NCBI RefSeq assembly: GCF_007565055.1 | Contig: NC_044568.1 | Coordinates: 25,617,936-25,681,935 of the forward strand | Source: Rhinopithecus roxellana | Lineage: Eukaryota; Chordata; Mammalia; Primates; Cercopithecidae | DNA length: 64,000 nt | Direction of reading: 5' to 3' | Part shown: in pieces, positions 1 to 14,200 of the stretch | How positions within the stretch are numbered: the first letter of the stretch is position 1 | Layout: each line of letters opens with the position of its first letter | Notes under the pieces: generated by a model | What the model saw: the letters and a program-made list of their open reading frames with translations, nothing else | What the model was told of the DNA's origin: nothing | Database searches by the model: none | Program-made: the position numbers and the translations under genes

Positions 1-467
1 CAGCCAGTCCCAGGTGGAAGAAGATGTCAGCTCGCCACCTCAAAGGTCCTCCGAAAGTATGCAGCTGAAAAAGGAGATCTCCCTGCTGAATGGGGTCAGC
101 CTGGTGGTGGGCAACATGATCGGCTCAGGGATCTTCGTCTCGCCCAAGGGTGTGCTGGTACACACTGCCTCCTATGGGATGTCGCTGATTGTGTGGGCCA
201 TTGGTGGGCTCTTCTCTGTTGTGGGTGCCCTTTGTTATGCAGAGCTGGGGACCACTATCACCAAGTCGGGAGCCAGCTACGCTTATATTCTAGAGGCCTT
301 TGGGGGCTTCATTGCCTTCATCCGCCTGTGGGTCTCACTGCTAGTTGTTGAGCCCACCAGTCAGGCCATCATCGCCATCACCTTCGCCAACTACATCATC
401 CAGCCGTCCTTCCCCAGCTGTGATCCCCCATACCTGGCCTGCCGTCTCCTCGCTGCTGCTTGCATAT
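1..467 (+). CDS. SLC7A6: SLC7A6 first coding exon (partial), residues 20-175
   Basis: Reading starts in phase at base 2 (S-Q-S-Q-V). The exon ends at the donor 'gtaagt' at 468, leaving phase 1. It carries the end of the cytosolic N-terminus, TM1 with NMIGSGIF, TM2, TM3 and the extracellular loop with the heavy-chain Cys (codon 419-421). The true ATG and 19 residues are upstream of the window. The open frame runs on to 532, but that tail is intron. Confidence 0.96.
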
Positions 468-2193
468 GTAAGTGGGGGCTGAGATTGGGAGGATGTTGGG
501 GGATGGTGGGTACTATAATAATGGTACTTTAGGCTGGGTGTGGTGGCTCATGCCTGTAATCCCAGCACTTTGGGAGGCTGAGGTGGGTGAATCACCTGAG
601 GTTGGGAGTTCAAGATCAGCCTGACCAACATGGAGAAACCCCGTCTCTACTTAAAATACAAAATTAGCCAGGCATGGTGGTGCATGCCTGTAATCCTAGC
701 TACTCGGGAGGCTGAGGCAGGAGAATTGCTTGAACCCGGGAGGCGGAGGTTGCGGTGAGCAGTTATCACGCCATTGTACTCCAGCCTGGGCAACAACAGC
801 AAAACTCTGTCTCCAAAAAAAAAAAAGATACTTTATATTTGAATAGCATATTTTGCATTTTGGAGGGGAGGGAGGCTTCTTACCTTTTGAGGAAGTAATT
901 TTACCTGTCATTTGGTCCTGAAAGATAAGTAAGCATAAAGGATGGGGATGGGAGAAGTTTGAATCTGTTCATGGTTTTTGGTGCCTCATATTCCTCCTCT
1001 CTTGGCTGCCCTTGTTCTGTTTTGTGGTCTGTGTGACAGGTTGGGGCATGTCTTTTGTCTTGACAGCTGTTTTGGTTAAAGTCAACATCACTAGTTGTAA
1101 GCCCAGAAAAAACCCCACCGGTGTTGAGGCCTTTATTCTGTTGCTGAAGGAAAAAAAAAAAAAAAGAATTATTTTATTTCCCAGATTTTTATCTTAAACC
1201 AGTTAAAGGCGTCAGTGAGAAAATAGGCTTCACTAGACTCTGGGAGTCCTACGGTGTTAAACCTGAGGCCCACAGGACCCTTTCCTGTCTGCCACTGCTG
1301 CTCTTTGTGGCTTGCTCTGAGCAGCAAGTACGACAATGAAACACCTTTTCTTCCTACTGTACCAGACTTCTTTACACTGACTTTGTAAACAAGCTCTGCC
1401 TGCAGCCACATTTGAGCTTCTGCAGATAGAACCTGAGAGATCCCAGTTGATCCCTCTTTATTTTCCTTTTTCTCTTACGGGGTAGTAAGGAGAAAAGATT
1501 GCTGTGAATTTACCTAGCCTTGCAGAACTAGCGTTTTAAATGAGAAAGGCCCAGAATTCTATGTTCCTTAGCACTGTACTGCCAGAGGTACTTAATAATA
1601 TTCTGTTCTTTCCACATCTCCGCTTGCAAAAGCATTGGCAGTATATGCAGTTTATCCAGTGTTAAAAATAGCCCGAGAGTACCTTGGAGTTAGCAATAAA
1701 GGACTGTAGAATACCCATGCCTCTTGACTTTATAAAATTTGCTAAAGACAAATTAAAGGGAAAACGCTCCATATTCCTTAGGATAGTGAGAGGGAAACAG
1801 ATACCCTTAGGATTAGGGAAGGCAGCTGCTCAGCTATATGTCTGATAGGCTTTGGCTAGGGAGACTCTGGTCTGACTGAGCTTTCTAAAAAAGGGAGTAA
1901 TTTTCTGATTATAAAATACATTTATGGCCGGGCGCAGTGGCTCACGCCTGTAATCCCAGCACTTTGGGAGGCCGAGGCGGGCGGATCACAAGGTCAGGAG
2001 ATCGAGACCACAGTGAAACCCCGTCTCTACTAAAAATACAAAAAATTAGCCGGGCGCGGTGGCGGGCGCCTGTAGTCCCAGCTACTCAGGAGGCTGAGGC
2101 AGGAGAATGGCCTGAACCCGGGAGGCGGAGCTTGCAGTGAGCTGAGATCCGGCCACTGCACTCCAGCCTGGGCGACAGAGCGAGACTCTGTCT

Positions 2194-2238
<45 letters not shown>

Positions 2239-5200
2239 TTATTAGGGCAGGCATGGTGGGTCACACCTGTAATCCCAGCACTTTGGGAGGCTGAGGTAGG
2301 AGGATTGTTGAGCTCAGGAATTTGAGACCATCCTGGGCAAGATGGTAATACCCTGTCTCTACAAAAAATCAAATTAGCTGGGCATGTTGGTGTGTGCCTG
2401 TGGTCCCAGCAATTCAGGAGGCTGAGATGGGAAGATCTCTTGAGCCTAGGAGGTCGACGCTGCAGTGAGCTGTGTTCACACCACTACACTCCAGCCTGAC
2501 CCTGTCTCCAACAAGACAGAGCAAGACCCTGTCTCCAACAAAACAAAACAAAACAAAAAAGCCTCATAAAGCATGTTTATTTAGAAAATTAAATTACTCT
2601 TAAGTCATCCAAAATCTACCACCAAAAGAAGAGTACTTTTTTTTTTTTTGAGATGGAGTCTTGCTCTGTTGCCCAGGCTGGAGTACAATGGCACGATCTC
2701 GGCTCACTGCAACCTCCGCTTCCTGGGTTCAAACGATTTTCCTGCCTCAGCCTCCCGAGTAGCTGGGATTACAGGCGCCTGCCACCAAGCCCAGCTAATT
2801 TTTGTATTTTTAGTAGAGAGGGGCTTTCACCATGTTGGTCAGGCTGGTCGAGAAGAGTACTTTTATTCATTTATTTATTTTCAATTTTTTTGAAATGGAG
2901 TCTAGCTCTGTCGCCCAGGCTGGAATGCAGTGGGGTGATCTCAGCTCAGTGCAAGCTCCACCTCCCGGGTTCACACCATTCTCCTGCCTCAGTCTCCTAA
3001 GTAGCTAGGACTACTACAGGTACCCACCACCATGCCCAGCTAATTTTTTTGTACTTTTTTAGTAGAGACGGGGTTTCACCATGTTAGCTAGGATGGTCTC
3101 GATCTCCTGACCTCATGATCCGCCCTCCTTGGCCTTCCAAAGTGCTGGGATTATAGGCGTGAGCCACCGCGCCCAGCCGAGAAGAGTACTTCTAATAGTT
3201 TGATAGTGTCTTTCTTTTCTTTGTAGACTTGACACCATACTTTGCTTATAATTTTATATTCTGCTTTTTAAACTTAGTGTATCACAAGCTTTTCCCCATT
3301 TCATAAAATGCTTTTCAAAAGCAACACTTTTTAGTGTTTTTTTTTTTTTTTTCTTGAGATGGAGTTTCACTCTTGTTGCCCAAGCCAGAGTACAATGGCA
3401 TGATTTTGGCTCACTGCAACTTCTGCCTCCTGGATTCAAGCAATTCTCCTGCCTCCGCCTCCCAAGTAGCTGGGATTACAGGCACGCTCTGCCACACCCA
3501 GCTAATTTTTTGTATTTTTAGTAGAAACAGGGTTTCACCATGTTAGCCAGGCTGGTCTCGAACTCCTGACCTCAGATGATCCACCTGCCTCGGCCTCCCA
3601 AAGTGCTGGGATTATAGGTGTGAGCCACTGCACCCGGCCTAGTATTTTTTAATTAAAAGGTAAAACATAGCCGGGCGCGGTGGCTCAAGCCTGTAATCCC
3701 AGCACTTTGGGAGGCCGAGATGGGCGGATCACGAGGTCAGGAGATCAAGACCATCCTGGCTAACACGGTGAAACCCCGTCTCTACTAAAAACTACAAAAA
3801 ACTAGCCGGGCGAGGTGGCGGCACCTGTAGTCCCAGCTACCTGGGAGGCTGAGGCAGGAGAATGGCGTGAACCCGGGAGGCGGAGCTTGCAGTGAGCTGA
3901 GATCTGGCCACAGCACTCCAGCCTGGGTGACGGAGCGAGACTCTGTCTCAAAAAAAAAAAAAAAAAAGGTAAAACATAGATTTTATACATAATTTTAAAA
4001 ATACAGAAAAATAGAAAAAAGAAAATTAAGAATCACCCATGATTTTACCTCCTACAGTACTCTTGTTACTATTTGGGTGAAATACTTTCTAGTATTTTTT
4101 GTGTGCATATGTATTGTTTTTAAATTAAAAAAAATTTTTTTTGAGATGGAGTTTTGCTTTTGCTGCCCAGGCTAAAGTATAATGGCATGATTTCGGCTCA
4201 TCGCAACCTCCGCCTCCTGGTTCAAGCGATTCTCCTGACTCAGCCTCCCAAATAACTGGGATTTCAGGCATTCGCCACCACACCTGGCTAATTTTGTATT
4301 TTTAGTAGAGACAGGGTTTCTCCATGTTGGTCAGGCTGGTCTTGAACTCCTGACCTCAGGTGATCTGCCCACCCTGGCCTCCCAAAGTGATGGGATTATA
4401 GGTATGAGCCCCCACGCCCAGCCTATCTATTATTATTATTATCATTTTTTTCTTTTTTGAGACGGAGTCTCACTCTGTCGCCCAGGCTGGAGTGCAGTGG
4501 CACACGATCTCTGCTCACTGCAACCTCCGCCTCCCCTTCAAGAGATTCTCCTGCCGCAGCCTCCTGAGTAGCTGAGACTACAGGTGCATGCCACCATGCC
4601 CAGCTAATTTTTGTATTTTTGGTAGAGACGGGGTTTCACCATGTTGGTCAGGATGGTCTTGATCTCTTGACCTCATGATCCGCCTACTTTGGCCTCCCAA
4701 AATGCTGGGATTACAGGCGTGAGCCACCATGCCCAGTCATAAGTACCTTTTGAGGTCATCTTTTCTTGTAGGTTGTATACTGCTTTATAAAAATTTTTAA
4801 AAACTAATATTGGCTGGGCATGGTAGCTCATGCCTTGTAATTCCAGCACTTTGGGAGGCTGAGGAGGGAGGATCACTTGAGCACAGGAGTTTGAGACCAG
4901 CCTGGGCAACAAAGCAAGACCCCACCTCTAAAAAAAAAATAATCAGGCATAGTGGCAGTGGCACTGGTGTGCATCTGTAATCCTAGCTACTCGGGAGCCT
5001 GAGGAGGGAGGATCCCTTGAGCCCAAAAATTCAAGGTTGCAGTGAGCTATGATCATGCCACTGCACTCCAGCCTAGGTGACAGAATGAGACTTTGTCTCA
5101 AAAAAAAAAATTAATATTTAATCTCTTTCATCAAATACTCTTAGAAAACATGGTTTGAAGACACATAAGCAATTTCCAGGCAGTATAGTATAGTGGTTAG

Positions 5201-8200
5201 GATTGCAGGCCCCCATACCAGACTGGATTTAATTTTCAGCTTTATCATTGACCAACTGTTGATCTTGGGGAGTTGACTAATTGCTACCTCAATTTTCTCT
5301 TTTATTGTTATTTTTTGAGACAGAGTCTTTCTTTGTTGCCCAGGCTGGAGGGCAGTGGCTCAATCTTGGCTCACTGCCACCTCCGCCTCCCAGGTTCAAG
5401 TGATTCTTCTGCCTCAGCCTCCCAAGTAGCTGGGATTACAGGTGCGAGCTCCTGGCTAATTTTTATATTTTTAATAGAGAGGGGGTTTCACCATATTGGT
5501 CACACTGGTCTTGAATTCCTGAGCTCAAGTGATCTGCCCACCTTGGCCTCCCAGAGTGCTGGGATCATAGGCGTGAGCCTGTAAGTCGGGGCCGGCCAGC
5601 CTGTTTCATTCCACATGTACTTTCATCCAGATTCCTGGGGATCTGAATTCCTGCAAGCTTTCTCTCCTAGAAGCACTGGCTTTTCCAGAATCCAGGCCTG
5701 AGGGCAAGAACTTGCTTGCCATAGTAATGGCAAGTCATAAAACCATATCCTCTTCCGACAAGGGTAGGCTTTAGGGCTCAGCTTACTTACTTCTTGGAAC
5801 TTAGGTTGCAGTATCGGGCTTTCTACAGAGCTAGGATATGCTGAGAGAGTTTCCTTGAGCAAATGCAGCCGTGGGAACAACATGGTTTCGGGAGACATAA
5901 ATTGCACGAAACCAATTAGGTTATTTAGGGAGGAAAAAACCAAAGGTCTGCACTGAATCTAGGGTAAGACTTCGATAGGATAGGAGAATTAAGTTAGTCT
6001 TGAAATTGAGGCATGAGAGGGGTCCGGCTTGTTGGTTGGGAGACTGACTAAACAAGTTATAGCCACGCCATTCTAGACACTTAAAAGTTCCATCCTAGAA
6101 GGAAGGGCCCAGGAAGTCTGTATATAACCAACTCTAGGGCAGAGGCTGTAAGCTGGTGGCCTGTGAGCCAGATTTGGGCCCCAGAGATAGATCTGTTTGG
6201 TTTGTGGTGTTGTAAATAATTTTGAATTATTTGCCAACATTTTAAAATCAGGACTTGCCTTTTCTCTTGAAAAATCAAAAGTTCTGGCATCGTTGGACCC
6301 AAATTCCTGCCTGATACAATGAGCTGGATTTGAGTAGTCGTATCTCCTTTAAAAAAAAAAATTTTTTTTTTTGTTTTGTTTATTTAAAAGGAGTATCCCT
6401 ATGTTGCCCAGGCTGGTCTCAAACTCCTGGCTCAAGTGATGCTCCCACCTCAGCCTCTACAAGTGTGGAGGGCTGTGGCTCCTTGTTCTTTTTCTTTTTT
6501 TTTTTTTGAGATGGAGTCTTGCTCTGCCACCCAGGCTGGAGTACAGTGGCACCATCTTGGCTCACTGCAAGCTCCGCCTCCCAGGTTCACGCCATTCTCC
6601 TGCCTCAGCCTCCTGAGTAGCTGGGACAACAGGTGCCCGCCACCACGTCCGGCTAATTTTTTGTATTTTTAGTAGAGACGGGGTTTCACCATGTTAGCCA
6701 GGATGGTCTCTATCTCCTGACCTCGTAATCCACCCGCCTCAGCCTCCCAAAGTGCTGGGATTACAGTCTTGAGCCACTGTGCCTGGCCGGCTGTGGCTCC
6801 TTTTAAATGGAGTATGGACTCCCCAATCCACTGTAGTCCTCCACTTGTATTGTACCCAGACTTTCTTGCCTTTGCTCACTCATGTTAGTTTCCTGGCCCC
6901 TGAAGGCACTGCACTTTCAGATCCTGGCTTTCTGGCTGTACCCCATCCCATTCCCAGGTTATACTGGCAAAGGAGATCCAAGCAACTTTTTGTGGATTTC
7001 AGGCTATTTTATTTTACCTACTAATTATCCTAGAACAGTGGTTCTCAGCCAGAGGGGAGTTTGTCTTCCAGGAGGCATTTAGCAATATCTGGAGACACTT
7101 GGTTGTCACAGCTCCTGGGAGGAGGTGCTTTTTGCTTCTAATGACAGAGGTCATGGGGGCTGCTGAACATACCACCATGCATAGAACAGCTTCTCACAGT
7201 AAAGACTTACCTGGCCTAAAATGTCAATAGTGCTGAGGTTGAGAAACTCTGTCTTAAGGGTGCACTCTGTTCATATGTGTTCTGGGGTTTTGGAATGTGG
7301 TGAGGCAGGGCTGCAGGCTGCTGACTGAACTCAGGAAGTTTAGGGGCTCATACTCACTTGTGGGACGAATGGGGAGTAATATTCATTCTTGAGGTAGGTA
7401 CATAGGGTCTCCTCTTTGCCAAGGTGACCAGCAGGATTCACAGTAACCCAGGTGCCCAGTATTATGAGTACTTGATTTGGCTGCAGAAGGGTGATGTTTC
7501 TGGCTTGGGTATTGTCAGCCCGTTTATCTTTGTGGGCTTTGACCTCAGGATCCTCCCTCTTGTGTAGGCTCATACACATCAATGGAAAGTATTTGCTTTG
7601 AAGATTTCAACATGGAAGTAGTTCATTGCTGACACAGCAGCATCAAAACTCAGCGGGGTTTGTTTGGCAAGGGTGACAGTGAGCAGGAGGAAGAGAAGGA
7701 GGGAGACTGGGAAGGATGAGACTGGAGGGAAGAAGAAACACTGTATGATCACTGAGTATCCATTATTTCCATGGTTTCTTGCTGTCTTGGACCCAGGCCT
7801 GGTCAGAGTTCTCAGTAGAAAGGATACACTCCTTATTTTGGCTAGTTGCTATGGACAGACAGCTTTCATGTTCTGAGAGTGATACGGACCTAGGGAGGAC
7901 TGGGTCTTGATCATAGTTGCTTCAAGACTCCAACCCTATATATATAGTTTGAATGTCTTCATAATGGGACTAAATGTATTTGTGTAATTAAAAACAAAGA
8001 CACTGGCCAGGCTCAGTGGCTCATGCCTGTAATACTCAGCAGTTTGGGAGGCCAAGGCAGAAGGATCACTTGAGCCCAGGAGTTCATGACCAGCCTGGGC
8101 AACATAGCAAGAACTCGTCTCTTAAAAAACAAAATAAAACAAAAAACCACACAAAAAAACAAGGATACTTTTATTTATTTATTTGTATTATTTTATTTTT

Positions 8201-11200
8201 TTTGAGACGGAGTCTGGCACTGTTGACCAGGCTGGAGTTATGTGGCATGATCTCTGCTCACTGCCATCTCCGCCTCCCGGGTTCACGCCATTCTCCTGCC
8301 TCAGCCTCCCAAATAGCTGGGACTAACCAGCACGCCCAGCTAATTTTTTGTATTTTTAATAGAGATGGGGTTTCACCATGTTAGCCAGGATGGTCTCGAT
8401 CTCCTGACCTCGTGATCCACCCGCCTCAGCCTCCCAAAGTGCTGGGATTACAGGCATGAGCCACCACGCCGGGCAAGGATACTTTTAAAAAAGATAGATA
8501 CATTACATATTTATATACATCCCAGGAGGTAGCTACTGATTCTGGGATCCCCATTTGGAAGGGTTTACCTTCCCTGGAGTGTTGAAGAGCATTTCACTCC
8601 TGAATGTCTTGTAGTTGTCCCCTCCCTACCCTGCCTCTCTTCCTTCCACATTTTTTTTTTTTTTTAGACGGAGTCTCACTCTGTTGCCCAGGCTGGAGTC
8701 CAGTGGCGTGATCTTGGCTCACTGCAACCTCTGCCACCTGGGTTCACGCGATTCTTCTGCCTTAGTCTGCCGATTAGCTGGGACTAATTAGCACACGCCA
8801 CTATGTCCAGCTAATTATTTCGTATTTTTAGTAGAGATGGGGTTTCACCATACTGGCCAGGCTAGTCTCGAACTTTGACCTTGTGATGTGCCCGCCTTGG
8901 CCTCCCAAAGTGCTGGGATTACAGACGTGAGCCACCGCACCTGGCCTTTCTTCCACATTTTAAAAATTATTTTTTGTTTAGGGTTGCACTCCTTTGTCCT
9001 TGAATGCCCCTTTATAACACTCAGCCTGTCTGGGAGGAATTGGAAGGTTTCCCTCTGCTCTCTGTTGCCTGTGGGAAAAGAGAGTTGTGACTACTGTCAG
9101 CGTAGCTGGGAGTACAGCTTCAGATTGCCAGGCCATCTCCTCATCAGAAAGAGAGTATGAAAGGCACAGTTCTGCCAGAGGGTGCATATGTTATTCACTA
9201 TTAACTTGGGTTTCAGACAACAGAAAACCTTTAGCAGCATGGCTCAAACATGTTGATGTTTGTTTCTCTCACATGTTAAAAGGAGGCAGTGTGGGTTGGA
9301 TGACTTCAGTTCTTCAGGGAGTCAGGTTCATTCCTTCTGTCTTCCTGCTCTGCCATCCTCAGCCTGTGACTTCTAGCCGGTGGTCCAGGATGGTTACTAA
9401 AGCTCTAGCTGTCATGTCTGCATTGTAACTGACAGGAAGGACAAAGACACTGCCTCCCTCATTTAAAGACACTTTCTGAGGTCTTATATGAAATGTTTGC
9501 ATACATCCCGGGAGAAAACCTGGTTGCACAGCCATACCTACCTGCAGGAGAGGCTAGGAAATGTCAGCTTTATTTTGGACAGACATGACTTCAGCTAAAA
9601 TTTCTATTACGAAGGAAAAAGGGAAGAACAGATAGAGGAAGATAACTAGCCATCCGTGCCACAGAGACTTTGGAGATTTGTTTCTGCTTTGGCTTTCAGT
9701 CTGGATGTGCCATTTGAGTTCTCCTTTCTCAGCAATAAGCTCCTAGAGAGCCTTGAAGACCCTCATGTGGGTCCCACGCTCATTGGTGCAGGCTTGTCCA
9801 GCAAGGAAATGAGATCAGGAGAAGAGGGAAGGTTTTAATTGTGGTAGCTGAATCTTAGCATCTGGCTTTAAGGCCCAGTTGTTGACTTTGTTTGAACTCT
9901 GATAGTTTATGGTAAGGCTAGAGGGGCTGGGAGTTCTAGGAAGCAATAAAGGAGTAAGGATTAGATGGTGAAATTTTGTTTCTTAATTAGAATCAGGAGA
10001 ACAGTCAAGGGACTTGGCTTCTGCTTGACAGACTGTTCTAGGAGCTCTCTGTTCTCTGGCAGGGCTGAGAATAGGGTGAGGCAAGCGAGATGCCTGGGGC
10101 CAGCGTTGAAGGGCGTACTCACTCTCCTGTATGTGGTCCCCTGAGAATGAGTGCCTCCTTAAATTTTGTGCCCTAGGTGCATCCTAGCTTCACACTGCCC
10201 TGGCTCTGCCTTCCGGTGCTACATTGTTGCTAATGAACAATTTTTATTTTTAAACAAATTCTTTTAAAATTTTTCAGGGGCCATGCTAATCTTTGCGTCG
10301 TTCCAATTTTAGTATATGTGCTGCTGAAGTGAACACAAACTATTTTTATTTTTATCTAGAAAGAGGCGTATGTTCATGGTAAACCAGTCATAAGGGCACA
10401 CAGTGGAAAAGGTCTCCCTCCCTCTCCACAGCTTTAGTCTTTCTCCCCAGAGGAGCCACTCTCACCAGGTGCTTTTGTATCCTTCCAGCTGGTCTACTGG
10501 AATGGACTCTGCAGGCATGTCCACAAACAGCTGCCTTCATTCATTAGTTTAGCACATAGTTGTTGAATTGCCACTGTGTGTAATATTTACCTGTGTGCAG
10601 AGAGACCAAACCTGTAGGACATTTATGGCAGGATAGAGGGAAGGAGAAGGATCAGAAGTGAGACCCACTGTCTGTTAGTGGGTCTGAGGAGTGCATCAGC
10701 TTTTCTTCCCCTTAGAGCTGCAAACAAGAAGCACAGTTAGCACTGCCAGGATATTGTCAGTCTCTTTCTCCATCTGTATTTCCACCTTTTTGTGTCTTTC
10801 TCCTTTTGTCCTCTTCTCTCTGTCTCTGCCTCCTTGTCTCTTATCTCTCACCCCTCTGTCTCTGTCTTCTGTGTATTTTCTCGTCTTTCTTTCTTTTTGT
10901 TTGTTTGTTTGTTTTTTTTTTTTTAGAGACAAGTTCTCTCTCTGTTGCCCTGGCTGGAGTGCAGTGACTATTCACAGACGCTATTACAGTGCACTATAGG
11001 CCCGGACTCCTGGGTTCAGCAATTCTCCCACCTCAGCCTCCCACACAGTTGGGACTCCAGGTGTGCAACGCTGCCCCGACCCCTGTCAGTCTTTTTGTCT
11101 AAGCTGCATGCCCTCCCACTTCTGCTTCTTTTTGTGGTCCTGCTTCCCTCCTCTACTTACTTATGGTTTCTGTCCCCTTGTTACTAAGGGCTTGTATGTG

Positions 11201-14200
11201 ACTTTGACTTGCTGTAGCTCCTGACCCTTCTGCCCATTACTGTTAGATTCAGTTTCTTGGTATTCCAATTCTGTGTTTCTGGGAGAGGCAATATAACAGA
11301 GTCAACTTGGGTCCAATGTCTGGCTTCATCAGTCATGATAGGGAAGGGGGAGCAATTCCCAAGAAGGAGCTGGGCAGGTACTTCAAAACATGGCTACTGT
11401 ACTGTACAGGGGCCTATGGATTACCGATGCCTATTAACTAGGTAATCCGTATGGTAGCTGATTGAGGCTTAACCCCATACCGGTAGCTTTGATCATCAGG
11501 GTAGGTGCCTGGGAAGACCTGCCAGCAGCATGCATTTCTTTGGGCTTCTTCTCCCCTCCCATTTGACCACTGTCCCCCTACTTCCACATCATGATTGACT
11601 AGTAAGCACCTGTGTTACTTGCCAGTGTACTGAGTGAAAGCTCTTTGAAGCCATCGAGTCTGCCAGCTGCCACCTGTGTTCATTTTCACAGGCTGGCCGT
11701 AGGCACTTCCATTTGAATGGAAGAATATCCAACTTTCTGACAATTTGCCTTGCCCCAGGGAATTGGAAGTTAGAGTGAAAATCTTACCACCTTGGTTCCA
11801 ACCAGAGTTTATCAGTACCCCTCTTTGCTTGGCAATGAGCTTAAGAAAACAACATGGCCAGGTTCAGTGGCTCATGCCTGTAATTCTAATACTTTGGGAG
11901 GCTGAGGCAGGAAGACTGCTTGAGCCCAGGAGTTCCAGACCAGCCTGGGGAACATAGCGAGACCCCTGTCTCTAATTTTTTTTTTTTTTAATTAGCTGGG
12001 TGTGGTTGTGTGCACCTGTGGTCCCAGCTAATAGGAGGCTGAGGGTCACTTGAGCCCTGGAGATCGAGGCTGCGGTGAGCTGTGATTGTGCCCACTCCAG
12101 CCTGGGTGACAAAGCAAGACCCTGTCTCAAAAAAAAAAAAAAAAAAAGAGGAAGAAAGAAAATAAAATGATATACTGCTGTTGACTTCTGAGAATTTGTG
12201 ATCTTGGGAGAAGCATGACCCAATCACCTGAGGGAGAGATTTGAGACAGGTGTCTACGTGACGATAGCATAGACACTAAGCTGTGATAAGAAGCAGGAAT
12301 GCCATGTGGTTCAGGAGACAAAGAGCTCAGAGAGGGGCTGGCTGGTGTATTTAGAGAAGGTTTTACAGAGGAAGAGGAAGCGGGGGCTGAAATAGACCTT
12401 GAAAGTGGGAGTTGCTGTTAGCTATGGCAGGAAGAGGAGGGGAGGACATTTCTTTTTATGTGTATGTCTGGTACGAATAAGAGAGAGAGTCTGGCTGAAG
12501 GAGAGAGTGCAAAGTGGGTAGGAGTAAGTGGAGTTGGCCTAGAGATGGGCCCAAAAGATTTTGTAATAAGATTTGAGGTGCACATAAAAGTTCTATTTTT
12601 GGATGCTAGAGGCAGTACTTACAGATGTCACTGCGTTCCTTCCTGCTGGATATTGCTCTTATGTCCTCCCTATGGATCAGAGCAGTCATTGTTTAGCAGG
12701 AGCAAAGTGCCAGGGCTCTCAGCACAGGGCCCAGATGTCACTGAGGTGTGTGAGGAGCTAGAACTTAAGGCCACGTGAGCCTAGGGAGTACCCTAGTGGG
12801 TGCGCTTCTCCATGGACTTCATTGAGAATTGGGAGGTATGGGTAGGAATGAGGGTAGAAGTGATCAGTGGGCTTGGGAATGTGAACTTAGAAATGGTAGT
12901 TAGCTTCTCTCAGCCTCAGTTTCCTCATCCATAAAATGGGAATAGGAATATCTGTATTTTGGAGTCATGAGAATTGATGCAGAGGTGTATGTGAAATTTT
13001 CAGGCATATAACAGACTTTTTTTCTTTCTTTCTTTTCTTTTTATTTTTTTGCGACAGGGTCTTACTCTGTCATCCAGGCTGGAGTGCACAGCTCACTGCA
13101 GCCTCAACCTCCTAGGCTTAAGCGACCCTCCCGCCTCAGCCTCCTGAGTAGCTGGGACTACAGGTGTGCACCACTACGCCCAGCTAATTTTTATATTTTT
13201 TGTAGTGACAGGGTTTCTCCATGTTGCCCAGGCTGGTCTCTAACTCCTGGGCTCACAGATCCATCTGCCTCAGTTTCCCAAAGTGCTGGGATTATAGGTG
13301 TGAGCCACTGCACCTGGCCTTATTTTTACACTTACATGCAAAACACTGTCTCTCTAATTTCTTAGGTAACCTGCCATCTGCATTCAAATTTACCTCACTT
13401 ACTGATGTGTTTCTTTTGGCCATGAAGAGGTCTTATGTCTCCTGTGGTTTGGAACCTTGGGAGTCTGGGTGGGAAAGAGTGGGTGAAATCACCCATCCCT
13501 GGGCCTGGGGGGGATTCCCAGAAATGGTGCTGGCCATCAGGATGCATAAGTGTGTATTCACGCATGCCTTCATATCCTTGAGCGCCAGTAGTGATGGACG
13601 TGCCTGTGTGCTGTCAGCTGGGGCGGGTGCAGGGTGTCCCCTCGCTTGCCAGTTCACCTTGTTCTGACTGGTCTATTGGTCCCTCTGCCTTAGGCAGGAA
13701 GGGCAGAAAGTGGTGCTCTCTGTAAAGAGGGGTTGGGCCCCTGTGCCCTCAACTCAAGCCTACCAGTGACTTTGTGGTTTTCCTCCTAGGCCTGCTGACA
13801 TTTGTGAACTGTGCCTATGTCAAGTGGGGCACACGTGTGCAGGACACGTTCACTTACGCCAAGGTCATAGCGCTCATTGCCATCATTGTCATGGGCCTTG
13901 TTAAACTGTGCCAGGGTAAGTAGTGGGAAGGGGGGGCACCACCAGGAGCTCCTCTGGATTCCCTGAGGAGGACATGGGGACTCTGTTAGCTTCACTGCTC
14001 AACTGTTTCTATGTACATGCTAGCATGTGTCAGTGAGTGCAAGAGATGGGAGTAGATTTCTTTCTGGGCTTTCTGGGCCAGGCTGGCTTGGCCAAGTGGA
14101 CATGAGTCAGCCTCTCCCTCAGGGCTGGTTTCCTTTGGTGGAGGCTGGGAGCATTGCAGGAAGCCAGCCAAGGGCCTAGGAGCTCCTGAAGCTTGGGTCA

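Noticed and set aside
13221..13667. 148-aa plus frame
   Set aside because: It begins in an antisense Alu and has no splice or family evidence.
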